A stretch of 64,000 nt of DNA from Loktanella sp. M215 (GTDB taxonomy: Bacteria > Pseudomonadota > Alphaproteobacteria > Rhodobacterales > Rhodobacteraceae), in the NCBI RefSeq assembly GCF_021735925.1, contig NZ_WMEA01000001.1, positions 1,119,001 to 1,183,000 of the forward strand. The letters run 5' to 3'. The translations under genes were made by a program, and so were the position numbers. The notes beneath the pieces are model-generated. The model saw nothing but the letters and a program-made list of their open reading frames with translations. It ran no database searches and had not been told where the DNA came from. Positions 8,959-15,229 of this stretch are shown here, one piece after another; the stretch's first letter is position 1; every line of letters begins with the position of its first letter.

Positions 8959-10326
8959 GTGGCGGTTTCCAAAAGGCGGATCTGGGGCTGGATGGCCTTC
9001 GACTGGGCGTCGCAACCCTATTACACTCTGGGCCTGACCTTCGTTTTCGGTCCCTATTTCGCACTGGTCGCCACCAATGCCTTCATGGCCGACGGGATGG
9101 AAAAGCTGGCCGCCGACGCGCAGGCGCAGTCGATCTGGTCGGCGGGACAGACGATCGCCGGTTTGCTGATCGCGCTGACCGCGCCCTTTCTTGGCGCCTT
9201 TGCCGATAATTCCGGGCGCAAGATGCCGTGGATCGCCGGGTTTTCCGTGATTTACGTGCTCGCCAGTGCGGCCCTCTGGGGCCTGACGCCGGACGGTCTG
9301 GGCCTCTTCACGATCCTCGTCATCTTCTATGTCGGCTTCTTCGCCGCCGAATCCGGCCTGAACTTCGTCAACGCGATCCTGCCCAGCCTCGGCACGGAAA
9401 AAGAGATCGGGCGCATCTCCGGCTCTGGCGCGGCCTTCGGCTACTGGGGCGGCGTGGTGTCGCTTTTCATCCTGCTGCTGCTCTTCGTCGAAAGCCCCGA
9501 GACGGGCCTGACCCTGCTGGGTCACCCCCCGGCGCTCGGTCTCGACGCGGCGCAGATGGAAGGCACCCGCAGCGTCGGTCCGTTCATCGCCGTCTGGTAT
9601 GCGATCTTCATGATCCCCTTCTTCCTTTTCGTCCGCGACGACCCGCGTCTGGGCGGTGGGTCCACGCGGATCGGCGCCGTCTGGAACGAGCTAAAGGATA
9701 CCCTGCGCGGTGTGATGCACCGCCCCAGTCTGAAATATTTCCTGCTGTCCTCGATGTTCTACCGCGATGCCTTGAACGCGCTTTACGCCTTCGGCGGGAT
9801 CTACGCTGCCCTCGTGCTGGGATGGACCACGATCCAGATCGGCGTCTTCGGCATCGTCGCCGCCATCGCGGCCGCGATCTTCACCTGGGCGGGCGGTCTG
9901 GCGGATCAAAGATACGGCCCGAAGCCTGTCATCCGGGTCTGCGTCTGGCTGCTGATCGTTGTCGCCTGCCTGATCGTCGGCATGTCGCGCGATCACCTCT
10001 TCCTCTTTCCGCTGACCGATACGTCACGGGTGCCGGACCTGATCTTTTACGCCTGCGGAATCGTCATCGGCGGCGCGGGCGGGTCGATCTATGCCGCAAG
10101 CCGGTCGATGATGGTCCGCCACACCCACCCCGATCGCCCGGCCGAGGCGTTCGGCCTCTTTGCCCTGACCGGCAAGGCCACGGCCTTCCTCGCGCCCGCC
10201 AGTATCTCGCTCTTCACGTTTCTGACAGGCAACGTGCAACTCGGCTTTTTGCCGGTGATCTTCCTGTTCCTCTTCGGGTTGTTCCTGTTAAGATGGGTCA
10301 ACAAGGACGGAGACCGCGCCGAATGA
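8959..10326 (+). CDS. MFS transporter, UMF1/Atg22-like
   Basis: 455 residues with about 11-12 hydrophobic helices. The N-terminal 'WGWMAFDWASQPYYTLGLTF' and 'GRKMPWI' are typical of the UMF1 (Atg22-like) branch of the major facilitator superfamily. Fungal members export amino acids from vacuoles; bacterial substrates are unknown. Translation starts at a GTG placed 8 bases after GGAGG. The stop overlaps the mepA start (ATGA at 10323-10326), so the two are co-translated. Confidence 0.85.
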   Translation: MAVSKRRIWGWMAFDWASQPYYTLGLTFVFGPYFALVATNAFMADGMEKLAADAQAQSIWSAGQTIAGLLIALTAPFLGAFADNSGRKMPWIAGFSVIYVLASAALWGLTPDGLGLFTILVIFYVGFFAAESGLNFVNAILPSLGTEKEIGRISGSGAAFGYWGGVVSLFILLLLFVESPETGLTLLGHPPALGLDAAQMEGTRSVGPFIAVWYAIFMIPFFLFVRDDPRLGGGSTRIGAVWNELKDTLRGVMHRPSLKYFLLSSMFYRDALNALYAFGGIYAALVLGWTTIQIGVFGIVAAIAAAIFTWAGGLADQRYGPKPVIRVCVWLLIVVACLIVGMSRDHLFLFPLTDTSRVPDLIFYACGIVIGGAGGSIYAASRSMMVRHTHPDRPAEAFGLFALTGKATAFLAPASISLFTFLTGNVQLGFLPVIFLFLFGLFLLRWVNKDGDRAE

Positions 10327-11255
10327 TCCGCTATGCTGCACTGATTGCCTTGCTGACCGGCCTCGCCGCCTGCCAGCAGGACGCCAAGGTTGCCACCGCA
10401 ACCGCCACGGCGACCCAGCCCGTCTATTCCAGCCAGAACACCAACGACACCCGGATTGCCAAGCAGGTCTTCGGCACGATCCCCGGCCCGTCGGCGCAGG
10501 CCCCCGCACCCGTCGGCTTCTATTCCAAGGGCTGTCAGGCCGGTGCGGCGCAACTGCCCGAAACCGGACCCACCTGGCAGGCGATGCGCCTGTCGCGCAA
10601 CCGGAACTGGGGCCAGCCGGTCCTCGTCGATTTCCTGCAGGACCTGTCGCGATCCGCCGCCACCCAGCCGGGCTGGAACGGCCTTTACTTCGGCGACATG
10701 AGCCAGCCACGCGGCGGCCCGATGCTGACCGGCCACGCCAGCCACCAGATCGGCCTCGACGCGGATATCTGGCTGAAGCCCGCCACGAACATGCGACTGA
10801 CCCGGACAGAGCGCGAGAACATCTCCTCGGACCGGATGGACCGCAACGGCGGCGCCTACGTCAACAGCAGCTGGACCCCGCAGCAAGAGGCGATCGTCAA
10901 GGCCGCAGCCTCTGACCCGCGTGTCGCACGCATCTTCATCTTTCCGGGCGCCAAGGTTGCGATGTGCAAGACTGCCACCGGCGACCGCAGCTGGCTGCGC
11001 AAGGTGCGGCCGTGGTACGGTCACAACTATCACTTCCACGTTCGCTTGAACTGCCCGGCCGGGTCCACGACCTGCGCACCGCAGGACCCGCCGCCGCCTG
11101 GTGACGGCTGCGCCGATGCGCAGGACTGGGTGAACAACATCCTGAATCCACGCCCCGCGCCGCCCGCCGATCCGAATGCGCCCCGGCCCGCGCCAAAGCG
11201 TGAATTGACCATGGCCAGCTTGCCGGGCCAGTGCGCGGCTGTCGTCGCCAACTGA
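10323..11255 (+). CDS. mepA: Penicillin-insensitive murein endopeptidase
   Basis: 310 residues. A lipoprotein-type signal ends at 'LTGLAACQQ' (Cys 17). The LAS-family zinc site is visible: 'GHASHQIGLDADIW' gives His and Asp, and 'YGHNYHFHVRL' gives the later His ligands. MepA cuts D-Ala-mDAP cross-links in the periplasm and helps wall growth. E. coli MepA is a soluble periplasmic protein; this one looks lipid-anchored. The C-terminal tail, about residues 255-310, is proline-rich. Confidence 0.88.
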   Translation: MIRYAALIALLTGLAACQQDAKVATATATATQPVYSSQNTNDTRIAKQVFGTIPGPSAQAPAPVGFYSKGCQAGAAQLPETGPTWQAMRLSRNRNWGQPVLVDFLQDLSRSAATQPGWNGLYFGDMSQPRGGPMLTGHASHQIGLDADIWLKPATNMRLTRTERENISSDRMDRNGGAYVNSSWTPQQEAIVKAAASDPRVARIFIFPGAKVAMCKTATGDRSWLRKVRPWYGHNYHFHVRLNCPAGSTTCAPQDPPPPGDGCADAQDWVNNILNPRPAPPADPNAPRPAPKRELTMASLPGQCAAVVAN

Positions 11256-11257
11256 TC

Positions 11258-12121
11258 GTGCGACATCTTCTGGTCATGCTGGCCCTGCTCGCAGGGTGCG
11301 GTCAGGTCTTTGGCGAAACCGCTGCACCCGGCGTGACCGAAGTCGGCCGCTTTGTCTGGACGAACCCCGATCCTGACTTCGGCGGCCTGTCCGGCATCGA
11401 CCTCAGCGCTGACGGTCTCACCTATGTCGCGGTCAGCGATCGCGGCACTGTGTGGCAGGGGACCATCGACCGCACGGGGCCGGCCGTCTCTGGCATGGAC
11501 GTCACGACAAAATCGCGCCTGCACGACGCGGCCAACAACCGCCTCAATGGCGATTCCGAAGGCATCGCCCTCGCACCGGACGGCACGATCTACATCTCGT
11601 TCGAGGGTCCGGCCCGCGTCGCCGCCTATACCACGCCGGATGGCCCGGGGACCGATCTGCCGCGTCCGCGCGACTTCAACGGAATGGAACGGAACGGCTC
11701 GCTGGAGGCGCTGGCGATTGGACCCGACGGCGCCCTCTACACCATGCCCGAACGATCCGGGCAGGCCGCACGCCCCTTTCCGGTCTACCGCTTTCTGAAC
11801 GACGTCTGGTCGGTGCCCTTCAGTATCACGCGCCCCGATGCCTTCGTCCCGGTGGGGGCCGACATCGGCCCCGACGGCCTGTTCTATCTGTTGGAGCGTG
11901 ATTTCACCGGCATCGGCTTCCGGTCCCGGGTGCGGCGGTTCGACATGACCGGCGGTCAGGCCGAAACCCTGTTCCAGACCAGCACGAACACCTACGACAA
12001 CCTCGAAGGCCTCAGCGTCTGGCGCGACGCCACCGGGGCGATCCGGCTAACCATGGTGTCCGACGACAATTTCAAGTTCTTCCAGCAAACCCAGATCGTC
12101 GAATACCGCGTCACCGATTGA
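11258..12121 (+). CDS. Lipoprotein with phytase-like (esterase-like) beta-propeller
   Basis: 287 residues from a GTG three bases after the mepA stop; an earlier in-frame GTG at 11231 would place extra polar residues before the signal. The signal ends with a clear lipobox, 'LALLAGCG' (Cys 14). The rest has repeated 'LSADGLTYVAVSDRG', 'LAPDGTIYISFEG', 'IGPDGALYTMPE' and 'IGPDGLFYLLERD' strands, the blade pattern of the phytase-like domain (PF13449). Biochemical function is not established for this family. No strong ribosome site is seen, so translation is probably coupled to mepA. Confidence 0.75.
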   Translation: MRHLLVMLALLAGCGQVFGETAAPGVTEVGRFVWTNPDPDFGGLSGIDLSADGLTYVAVSDRGTVWQGTIDRTGPAVSGMDVTTKSRLHDAANNRLNGDSEGIALAPDGTIYISFEGPARVAAYTTPDGPGTDLPRPRDFNGMERNGSLEALAIGPDGALYTMPERSGQAARPFPVYRFLNDVWSVPFSITRPDAFVPVGADIGPDGLFYLLERDFTGIGFRSRVRRFDMTGGQAETLFQTSTNTYDNLEGLSVWRDATGAIRLTMVSDDNFKFFQQTQIVEYRVTD

Positions 12122-12153
12122 CGCGGACAGGGCAGAGGGCTAAGCCGCGCCGT

Positions 12154-12170
12154 CCCCGGATGATCCGGGG
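12154..12170. other. Short GC-rich hairpin in the yhhQ leader
   Basis: CCCCGGA/TCCGGGG stem with a three-base loop (TGA), 37 bases before the yhhQ start. No T-run follows. It may end the upstream transcript weakly or shield the leader. It does not resemble a preQ1 riboswitch core. Confidence 0.35.
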
Positions 12171-12206
12171 GCCAAGTGCCGCACCCTTGTCAAAACGGAC
12201 CACATC

Positions 12207-12836
12207 ATGACTCGTATCCTTCCCGGCGTGATCGCCATGGCCGCCATTGTCGTGGCCTCCAACATCCTCGTGCAGTTCCTCATCGCCGACGGCCTGCTGA
12301 CCTGGGGCGCGTTCACCTATCCGCTGGCGTTCCTCGTCACCGACCTGATGAACCGCATCTACGGCGTCTCCGCCGCCCGCCGCGTCGTGGGGGTCGGCCT
12401 GATCGTCGGCATCGTCTGTTCCCTGATCGGCAGCCAGATCCAGCTGGAATACGGCCCCGCCGTCCCGATCCGCGTCGCCATCGCCTCGGCCACCGCCTTC
12501 GGTGTGGCGCAACTGCTGGACATCGCCGTCTTCAACCGCCTGCGCATGGGTGTCTGGTGGGTGGCGCCCCTCGGCTCGACACTGGTGTCCTCCGTCGTCG
12601 ATACGGTCATCTTCTTCTCCATCGCCTTTGCCGCCACCTTCAACGGCGTCAGCGCCATGGCCGCCGATCAGGTGATCTGGGCGCAGGACGCCGTGCCGTT
12701 CCTGAACATGGGGCCGGTCGTCCCGCTCTGGGTGTCACTCGCCGTGGCCGACTGGTCGGTGAAAATCGCCGTCGCCCTCATAGCGCTCGTGCCATTTCGC
12801 CTGATTGTTGGGCGGGTCACACAGGCGCGCGTATAA
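12207..12836 (+). CDS. yhhQ: Queuosine precursor transporter (YhhQ/VUT family)
   Basis: 209 residues with six or so hydrophobic helices. 'SNILVQFLI' , 'FTYPLAFLVTDLMNRIYG' and 'WWVAPLGSTLVSSVVDTVIFF' match the VUT/YhhQ family, whose members bring preQ0 or preQ1 into the cell for queuosine tRNA modification. Several other genes in the window modify tRNA (mnmH, selD, trhO), but none is in the same operon. The gene stands alone between the phytase-like gene and the structured intergenic stretch. Confidence 0.85.
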   Translation: MTRILPGVIAMAAIVVASNILVQFLIADGLLTWGAFTYPLAFLVTDLMNRIYGVSAARRVVGVGLIVGIVCSLIGSQIQLEYGPAVPIRVAIASATAFGVAQLLDIAVFNRLRMGVWWVAPLGSTLVSSVVDTVIFFSIAFAATFNGVSAMAADQVIWAQDAVPFLNMGPVVPLWVSLAVADWSVKIAVALIALVPFRLIVGRVTQARV

Positions 12837-12860
12837 TCGCGATGGGTGGTATATTTTAAT

Positions 12861-12866
12861 TTGACA
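12861..12866 (+). promoter_or_regulatory. Possible -35 element of the structured RNA
   Basis: A perfect TTGACA in an unusually AT-rich patch (12850-12880) just before the structured RNA. No good TATAAT-like -10 stands 16-18 bases downstream (the sequence there is ACCTTC), so the assignment rests on the -35 hexamer and the terminator downstream. Confidence 0.35.
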
Positions 12867-12908
12867 TACACTTTATGTGTGCCACCTTCGGACTTAGGCG
12901 AAACATTT

Positions 12909-12924
12909 GAAAGGAGGTGATCCA
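12909..12924 (+). promoter_or_regulatory. Extended Shine-Dalgarno: 16-base complement of the 16S rRNA 3' tail
   Basis: GAAAGGAGGTGATCCA is the exact complement of the 16S rRNA 3' terminus expected for Rhodobacterales (TGGATCACCTCCTTTC). Ordinary ribosome sites in this window pair over 4-6 bases. The GGAGG core (12913-12917) ends 7 bases before a GTG at 12925. Confidence 0.7.
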
Positions 12925-12981
12925 GTGCATCATGAAGTTCTGGAGACGTGTGTCGGGACAGCTTGGGGGGTTCTGATCTAG
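12925..12981 (+). CDS. Possible 18-residue peptide
   Basis: GTG start placed 7 bases after the GGAGG of the extended ribosome site, then 17 codons and TAG; the peptide reads VHHEVLETCVGTAWGVLI. An alternative ATG at 12932 in another frame gives a basic 14-residue peptide (MKFWRRVSGQLGGF) ending in TGA at 12974-12976, but its spacing of 14 bases is poor. Either could be a leader peptide or a translated small RNA. Coding cannot be shown from one sequence. Confidence 0.35.
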   Translation: MHHEVLETCVGTAWGVLI

Positions 12982-13057
12982 GGCAGCCCCTGGGTGAGAT
13001 TCCCCTCAGGTGGGTGGCCATGCGTGGTCCCTAACCGACCCACCTCCGATATTCAGG

Positions 13058-13093
13058 AAAGGGCTATCCCATCGCCGGGGTAGCCCTTTTTTT
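13058..13093 (+). terminator. Strong intrinsic terminator of the structured RNA
   Basis: Stem AAAGGGCTATCCC/GGGGTAGCCCTTT (13 pairs with one G-U), loop ATCGCC, then a run of seven T (13087-13093). Confidence 0.85.
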
Positions 13094-13120
13094 GTCATTT
13101 GCATTGCAAATGACAAAAAA
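13088..13120. repeat. Perfect 16-base inverted repeat abutting the terminator
   Basis: TTTTTTGTCATTTGCA (13088-13103), one base, then its exact complement (13105-13120). The left arm shares the T-run of the preceding terminator; the right arm ends in six A. Read on the minus strand it also gives hairpin plus T-run, so it could terminate transcripts from both sides. A further dyad follows: GTGGGG/CCCCAC arms around TTTGGC-GCA-GCCAAA, about 13124-13165. Confidence 0.7.
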
Positions 13121-13209
13121 GCGGTGGGGGTAAACGTTTGGCGCAGCCAAATGTGGCCCCACTCAGGCGTGTGACACACCACACTGGCAAAACCCCCCAA
13201 ATCCACTAG

Positions 13210-13644
13210 ATGTCCCCCATGGCCGACGACCTTTTCATCACCCCCACCATCACCCTGCAGGGGTGGGAGCTGACAGAGCAGTTCACCCGCGCCTCCGGTC
13301 CCGGCGGGCAGAACGTGAACAAGGTCTCGACGGCGGTGGAACTGCGGTTCGAGGCGGAACGCTCGCCCAGCCTGCCCGACCCGGTCAAGGCGCGGCTAAA
13401 GCGGCTGGCGGGGCGGCGCTGGACGCTGGACGGCGCGCTGGTGCTCTTCGTGCAGGACACCCGGTCACAGGCCCGCAACCGCGACCTCGCCCGCGAGCGC
13501 CTCGCCGAGCTGATCGTCCGCGCGACTGAGAAACCCAAACGCCGCGTGGCGACGAAGCCGACCTACGGATCGGTGAAGCGCCGCCTGAAAGCGAAGAAGG
13601 TCAGGGGTGAGGTGAAGGCTTTAAGGGGGACGGTGGAGGAGTGA
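13210..13644 (+). CDS. arfB: Alternative ribosome-rescue factor, peptidyl-tRNA hydrolase
   Basis: 144 residues. The GGQ motif of class-I release factors is at residues 32-34 in 'ASGPGGQNVNKVSTAVELRF', and the last 40 residues form the basic tail (about 'EKPKRRVATKPTYGSVKRRLK') that enters the empty mRNA channel. ArfB frees ribosomes stalled at mRNA ends by hydrolysing the peptidyl-tRNA. The ATG at 13210 or the one at 13219 could be the start; neither has a clear ribosome site. It lies between the structured RNA and the AT-rich insert. Confidence 0.9.
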   Translation: MSPMADDLFITPTITLQGWELTEQFTRASGPGGQNVNKVSTAVELRFEAERSPSLPDPVKARLKRLAGRRWTLDGALVLFVQDTRSQARNRDLARERLAELIVRATEKPKRRVATKPTYGSVKRRLKAKKVRGEVKALRGTVEE

Positions 13645-13650
13645 TCAAGA

Positions 13651-14640
13651 TTAGAAATCGGGATTATAACGTTCCGCTAAAAATCCAACTAAGAACGAAG
13701 CAGCATGGTCAGCCGACAGATCCCTGAAAAAATCATCTACTTTTTCATTGCAAAGATCAGATATTCCCCTGATAGAAACAACATTAACGGTTGGAGTATT
13801 CTTGAAGTAGTCGGTTGCCCATTTTGCGGCTTTAGAAATACCGCCCGACTCCATCTCTACAACCCGATATCCATTATCATCCGCATATATTTCCTCTCTC
13901 ACATCTTTTTGGTTTAAAACAAAATCCCAACTAAATATTTTACCGAACTTTACGATTGGCACCTTTCTATTGAAATAGATTGAGGGGTCAAAACCAATGA
14001 GATCGTCTCGAAGGGCATCATCTACCTTCGTAACCGCTTGAGCCCAAGCTGTTACCTTTTGAATAAAATCTCGGGACGAACTATCAAAGCTCACGACTGA
14101 CTTACTTGCGTCACCAGTCTCAATATCTTTTGCATACTTTCTAAGGTGTCGCAGCAGTACATCATTAACAGGATAATCTAAGTGCTTTTTAGATCTCATC
14201 CGTTGGGACATTTCCTTGCCTGAAATTTTATCGTATCCGCGCCAATGAATCGACTCAGAAACAATAACATTTCCCAATTGCGCTTTCGTGGGGTTAAGCG
14301 ATCCACCAATTCCGCAAAATATCAGTAGCTTGGGTCTAGGCTGCGTGTAAATCAACTGTGCGACTTCTAACGCCGAATTTGCGTTTCCCGCAGCTCCAAG
14401 ACATTTAGTCAAGACCTTGAGGTCACCACTGCCCATCCCAATCCGAGCATTCGGAAGCAGCCACCTTGTGATTCCGATGTCTAGCTCAGCATCAGTTGCC
14501 GGAACTCTGCGTGCCGAATTCGCTGTCAGATGAAGATCCACGGCAACCTGCTCTAAATCATCAAGTGCAGTAACAATTAATACATCATAGTCTTCAATCT
14601 GAGTTTTATCAAAAGAACTCAGGTCCCTGTCAATGGTCAT
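13651..14640 (-). CDS. Nucleoside phosphorylase-fold protein, putative nucleosidase effector
   Basis: 329 residues of the PNP/UDP phosphorylase (MTAN) superfamily. 'DYDVLIVTALDDLEQVAV' (about 18-35) is the first strand and helix. 'AAGNANSALEVAQLI' and 'LLIFCGIGGSLNPTKAQLGN' (about 108-127) fit the phosphate/ribose loop, 'VVEMESGGISKAA' near residue 265 gives the Glu-Met-Glu motif, and 'SIRGISDLCNEK' near 293 gives the base-contacting Asp. Central residues 135-240 are longer than in housekeeping enzymes. Standalone or fused PNP domains of this kind occur as nucleotide-depleting effectors in bacterial defence (ATP nucleosidase in Detocs; PNP effectors of Avs and CBASS). That role here is inference. 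AT-rich; 14 bases downstream of the small partner gene. Confidence 0.75.
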   Translation of the reverse strand: MTIDRDLSSFDKTQIEDYDVLIVTALDDLEQVAVDLHLTANSARRVPATDAELDIGITRWLLPNARIGMGSGDLKVLTKCLGAAGNANSALEVAQLIYTQPRPKLLIFCGIGGSLNPTKAQLGNVIVSESIHWRGYDKISGKEMSQRMRSKKHLDYPVNDVLLRHLRKYAKDIETGDASKSVVSFDSSSRDFIQKVTAWAQAVTKVDDALRDDLIGFDPSIYFNRKVPIVKFGKIFSWDFVLNQKDVREEIYADDNGYRVVEMESGGISKAAKWATDYFKNTPTVNVVSIRGISDLCNEKVDDFFRDLSADHAASFLVGFLAERYNPDF

Positions 14641-14654
14641 ATAACGCTCAATTT

Positions 14655-15041
14655 CTATCTATACAGGCTGTCGCGATGGAAATGTACTTCTTCTTCGCCA
14701 CCGGCACCATAAGCTCTTATAAAGAGTATTCTATGCCGATAGGCGAGCGGATCAAGATTCCCGTTTTTTGCGAGCGTCAAAAGTTGAGCGGAAGCACCCC
14801 TCCCACCCAAACTAAACCCAATCTCAAAACACCCATCATGAATAGACGAAATCTTCGAAAACAACCGAAATTCTCGGTACAAAGTTCCTTGAAAAGATAA
14901 AACACGATTGACGGCTGCTGAGTTCATTTCTCCAAAAAATCCGATGATCGAATCGACATTATCGCCATAGCCGACCTCGACAAACATTGGAGATGATTTT
15001 CTGGCATACTCAAAAGCAGCCAACTCTTGCGCTCTAGCCAT
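14655..15041 (-). CDS. Small protein of unknown function, partner of the PNP-fold protein
   Basis: 128 residues; I do not recognise a family. There is no signal peptide or membrane helix. Features are an N-terminal amphipathic helix ('AQELAAFEYARKSS'), 'VEVGYGDNVDSIIGFFGEM', a beta-like 'CFEIGFSLGGRGASAQLLTLA' and a His/Glu-rich end 'EEEVHFHRDSLYR'. GAGGTAGGGC lies just before the ATG, a good ribosome site. It is the first gene of the two-gene AT-rich unit, so it could be a sensor, specificity subunit or inhibitor for the PNP protein (inference from gene order only). Confidence 0.6.
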   Translation of the reverse strand: MARAQELAAFEYARKSSPMFVEVGYGDNVDSIIGFFGEMNSAAVNRVLSFQGTLYREFRLFSKISSIHDGCFEIGFSLGGRGASAQLLTLAKNGNLDPLAYRHRILFIRAYGAGGEEEVHFHRDSLYR

Positions 15042-15083
15042 TTTGCCCTACCTCATCGGGTATTTGCCCCAATATTTTGTGGT

Positions 15084-15111
15084 AGTATGCCATAGAAATA
15101 CCAAATGTGAA
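15084..15111 (-). promoter_or_regulatory. Possible promoter of the two-gene AT-rich unit
   Basis: Read on the minus strand: TTCACA (15111-15106), 16 bases, CATACT (15089-15084). Transcription would start near 15077 and leave a leader of about 36 bases before the ATG at 15041. The fit to consensus is moderate. Confidence 0.35.
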
Positions 15112-15127
15112 GCCAAATTTTAAGATC

Positions 15128-15209
15128 AGATGTGGACGCTAAAACTGTACCGACAACTACTCAATGATTCTTTAATGGAACTCACGGTACCGATGGATGT
15201 TCCACATCT
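15128..15209. repeat. Nested inverted repeat at the edge of the AT-rich insert
   Basis: Outer arms AGATGTGGA (15128-15136) and TCCACATCT (15201-15209) are exact complements. Inner arms GTACCG (15147-15152) and CGGTAC (15185-15190) are as well. It lies just past the pncB stop (15230, minus strand). It could be a pncB 3'-end structure or a scar of insertion. Confidence 0.45.
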
Positions 15210-15229
15210 TGAAATGCCAGCGGCAAACT

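Larger units (their letters stand above)
12890..13093 (+). ncRNA. Candidate structured small RNA or leader with intrinsic terminator
   Basis: No long gene fits this stretch, yet it has ordered structure. It opens with a 16-base complement of the 16S rRNA 3' end (12909-12924). It then has a two-level hairpin: outer stem GGTGGGT (13009-13015)/ACCCACC (13038-13044), enclosing GGCCA-TGCG-TGGTC (13016-13029). It ends in a strong terminator at 13058-13093. A TTGACA lies at 12861. The length would be about 200 nucleotides. It might be a small RNA, a short-peptide mRNA, or both. I cannot match it to a named RNA family. The 5' end is a guess. Confidence 0.5.
13645..15229. other. AT-rich accessory insert
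   Basis: Base composition falls from about 65 % GC on both sides to roughly 30-52 % in sampled lines (18 of 60 at 13921-13980; 31 of 60 at 14401-14460). Codon use changes with it (many AAA, AAT, TTT, ATA codons). The stretch holds two co-directional minus-strand genes and their promoter region. It is bounded by arfB and the 3' end of pncB. No integrase, transposase or tRNA is attached. An inverted repeat (15128-15209) lies at the right edge. Recent transfer is the likely explanation. Confidence 0.75.

Noticed and set aside
12121..12206. preQ1 riboswitch before the queuosine-precursor transporter
   Set aside because: Only a short GC hairpin is present; no A-rich tail or pseudoknot pattern of preQ1 classes.
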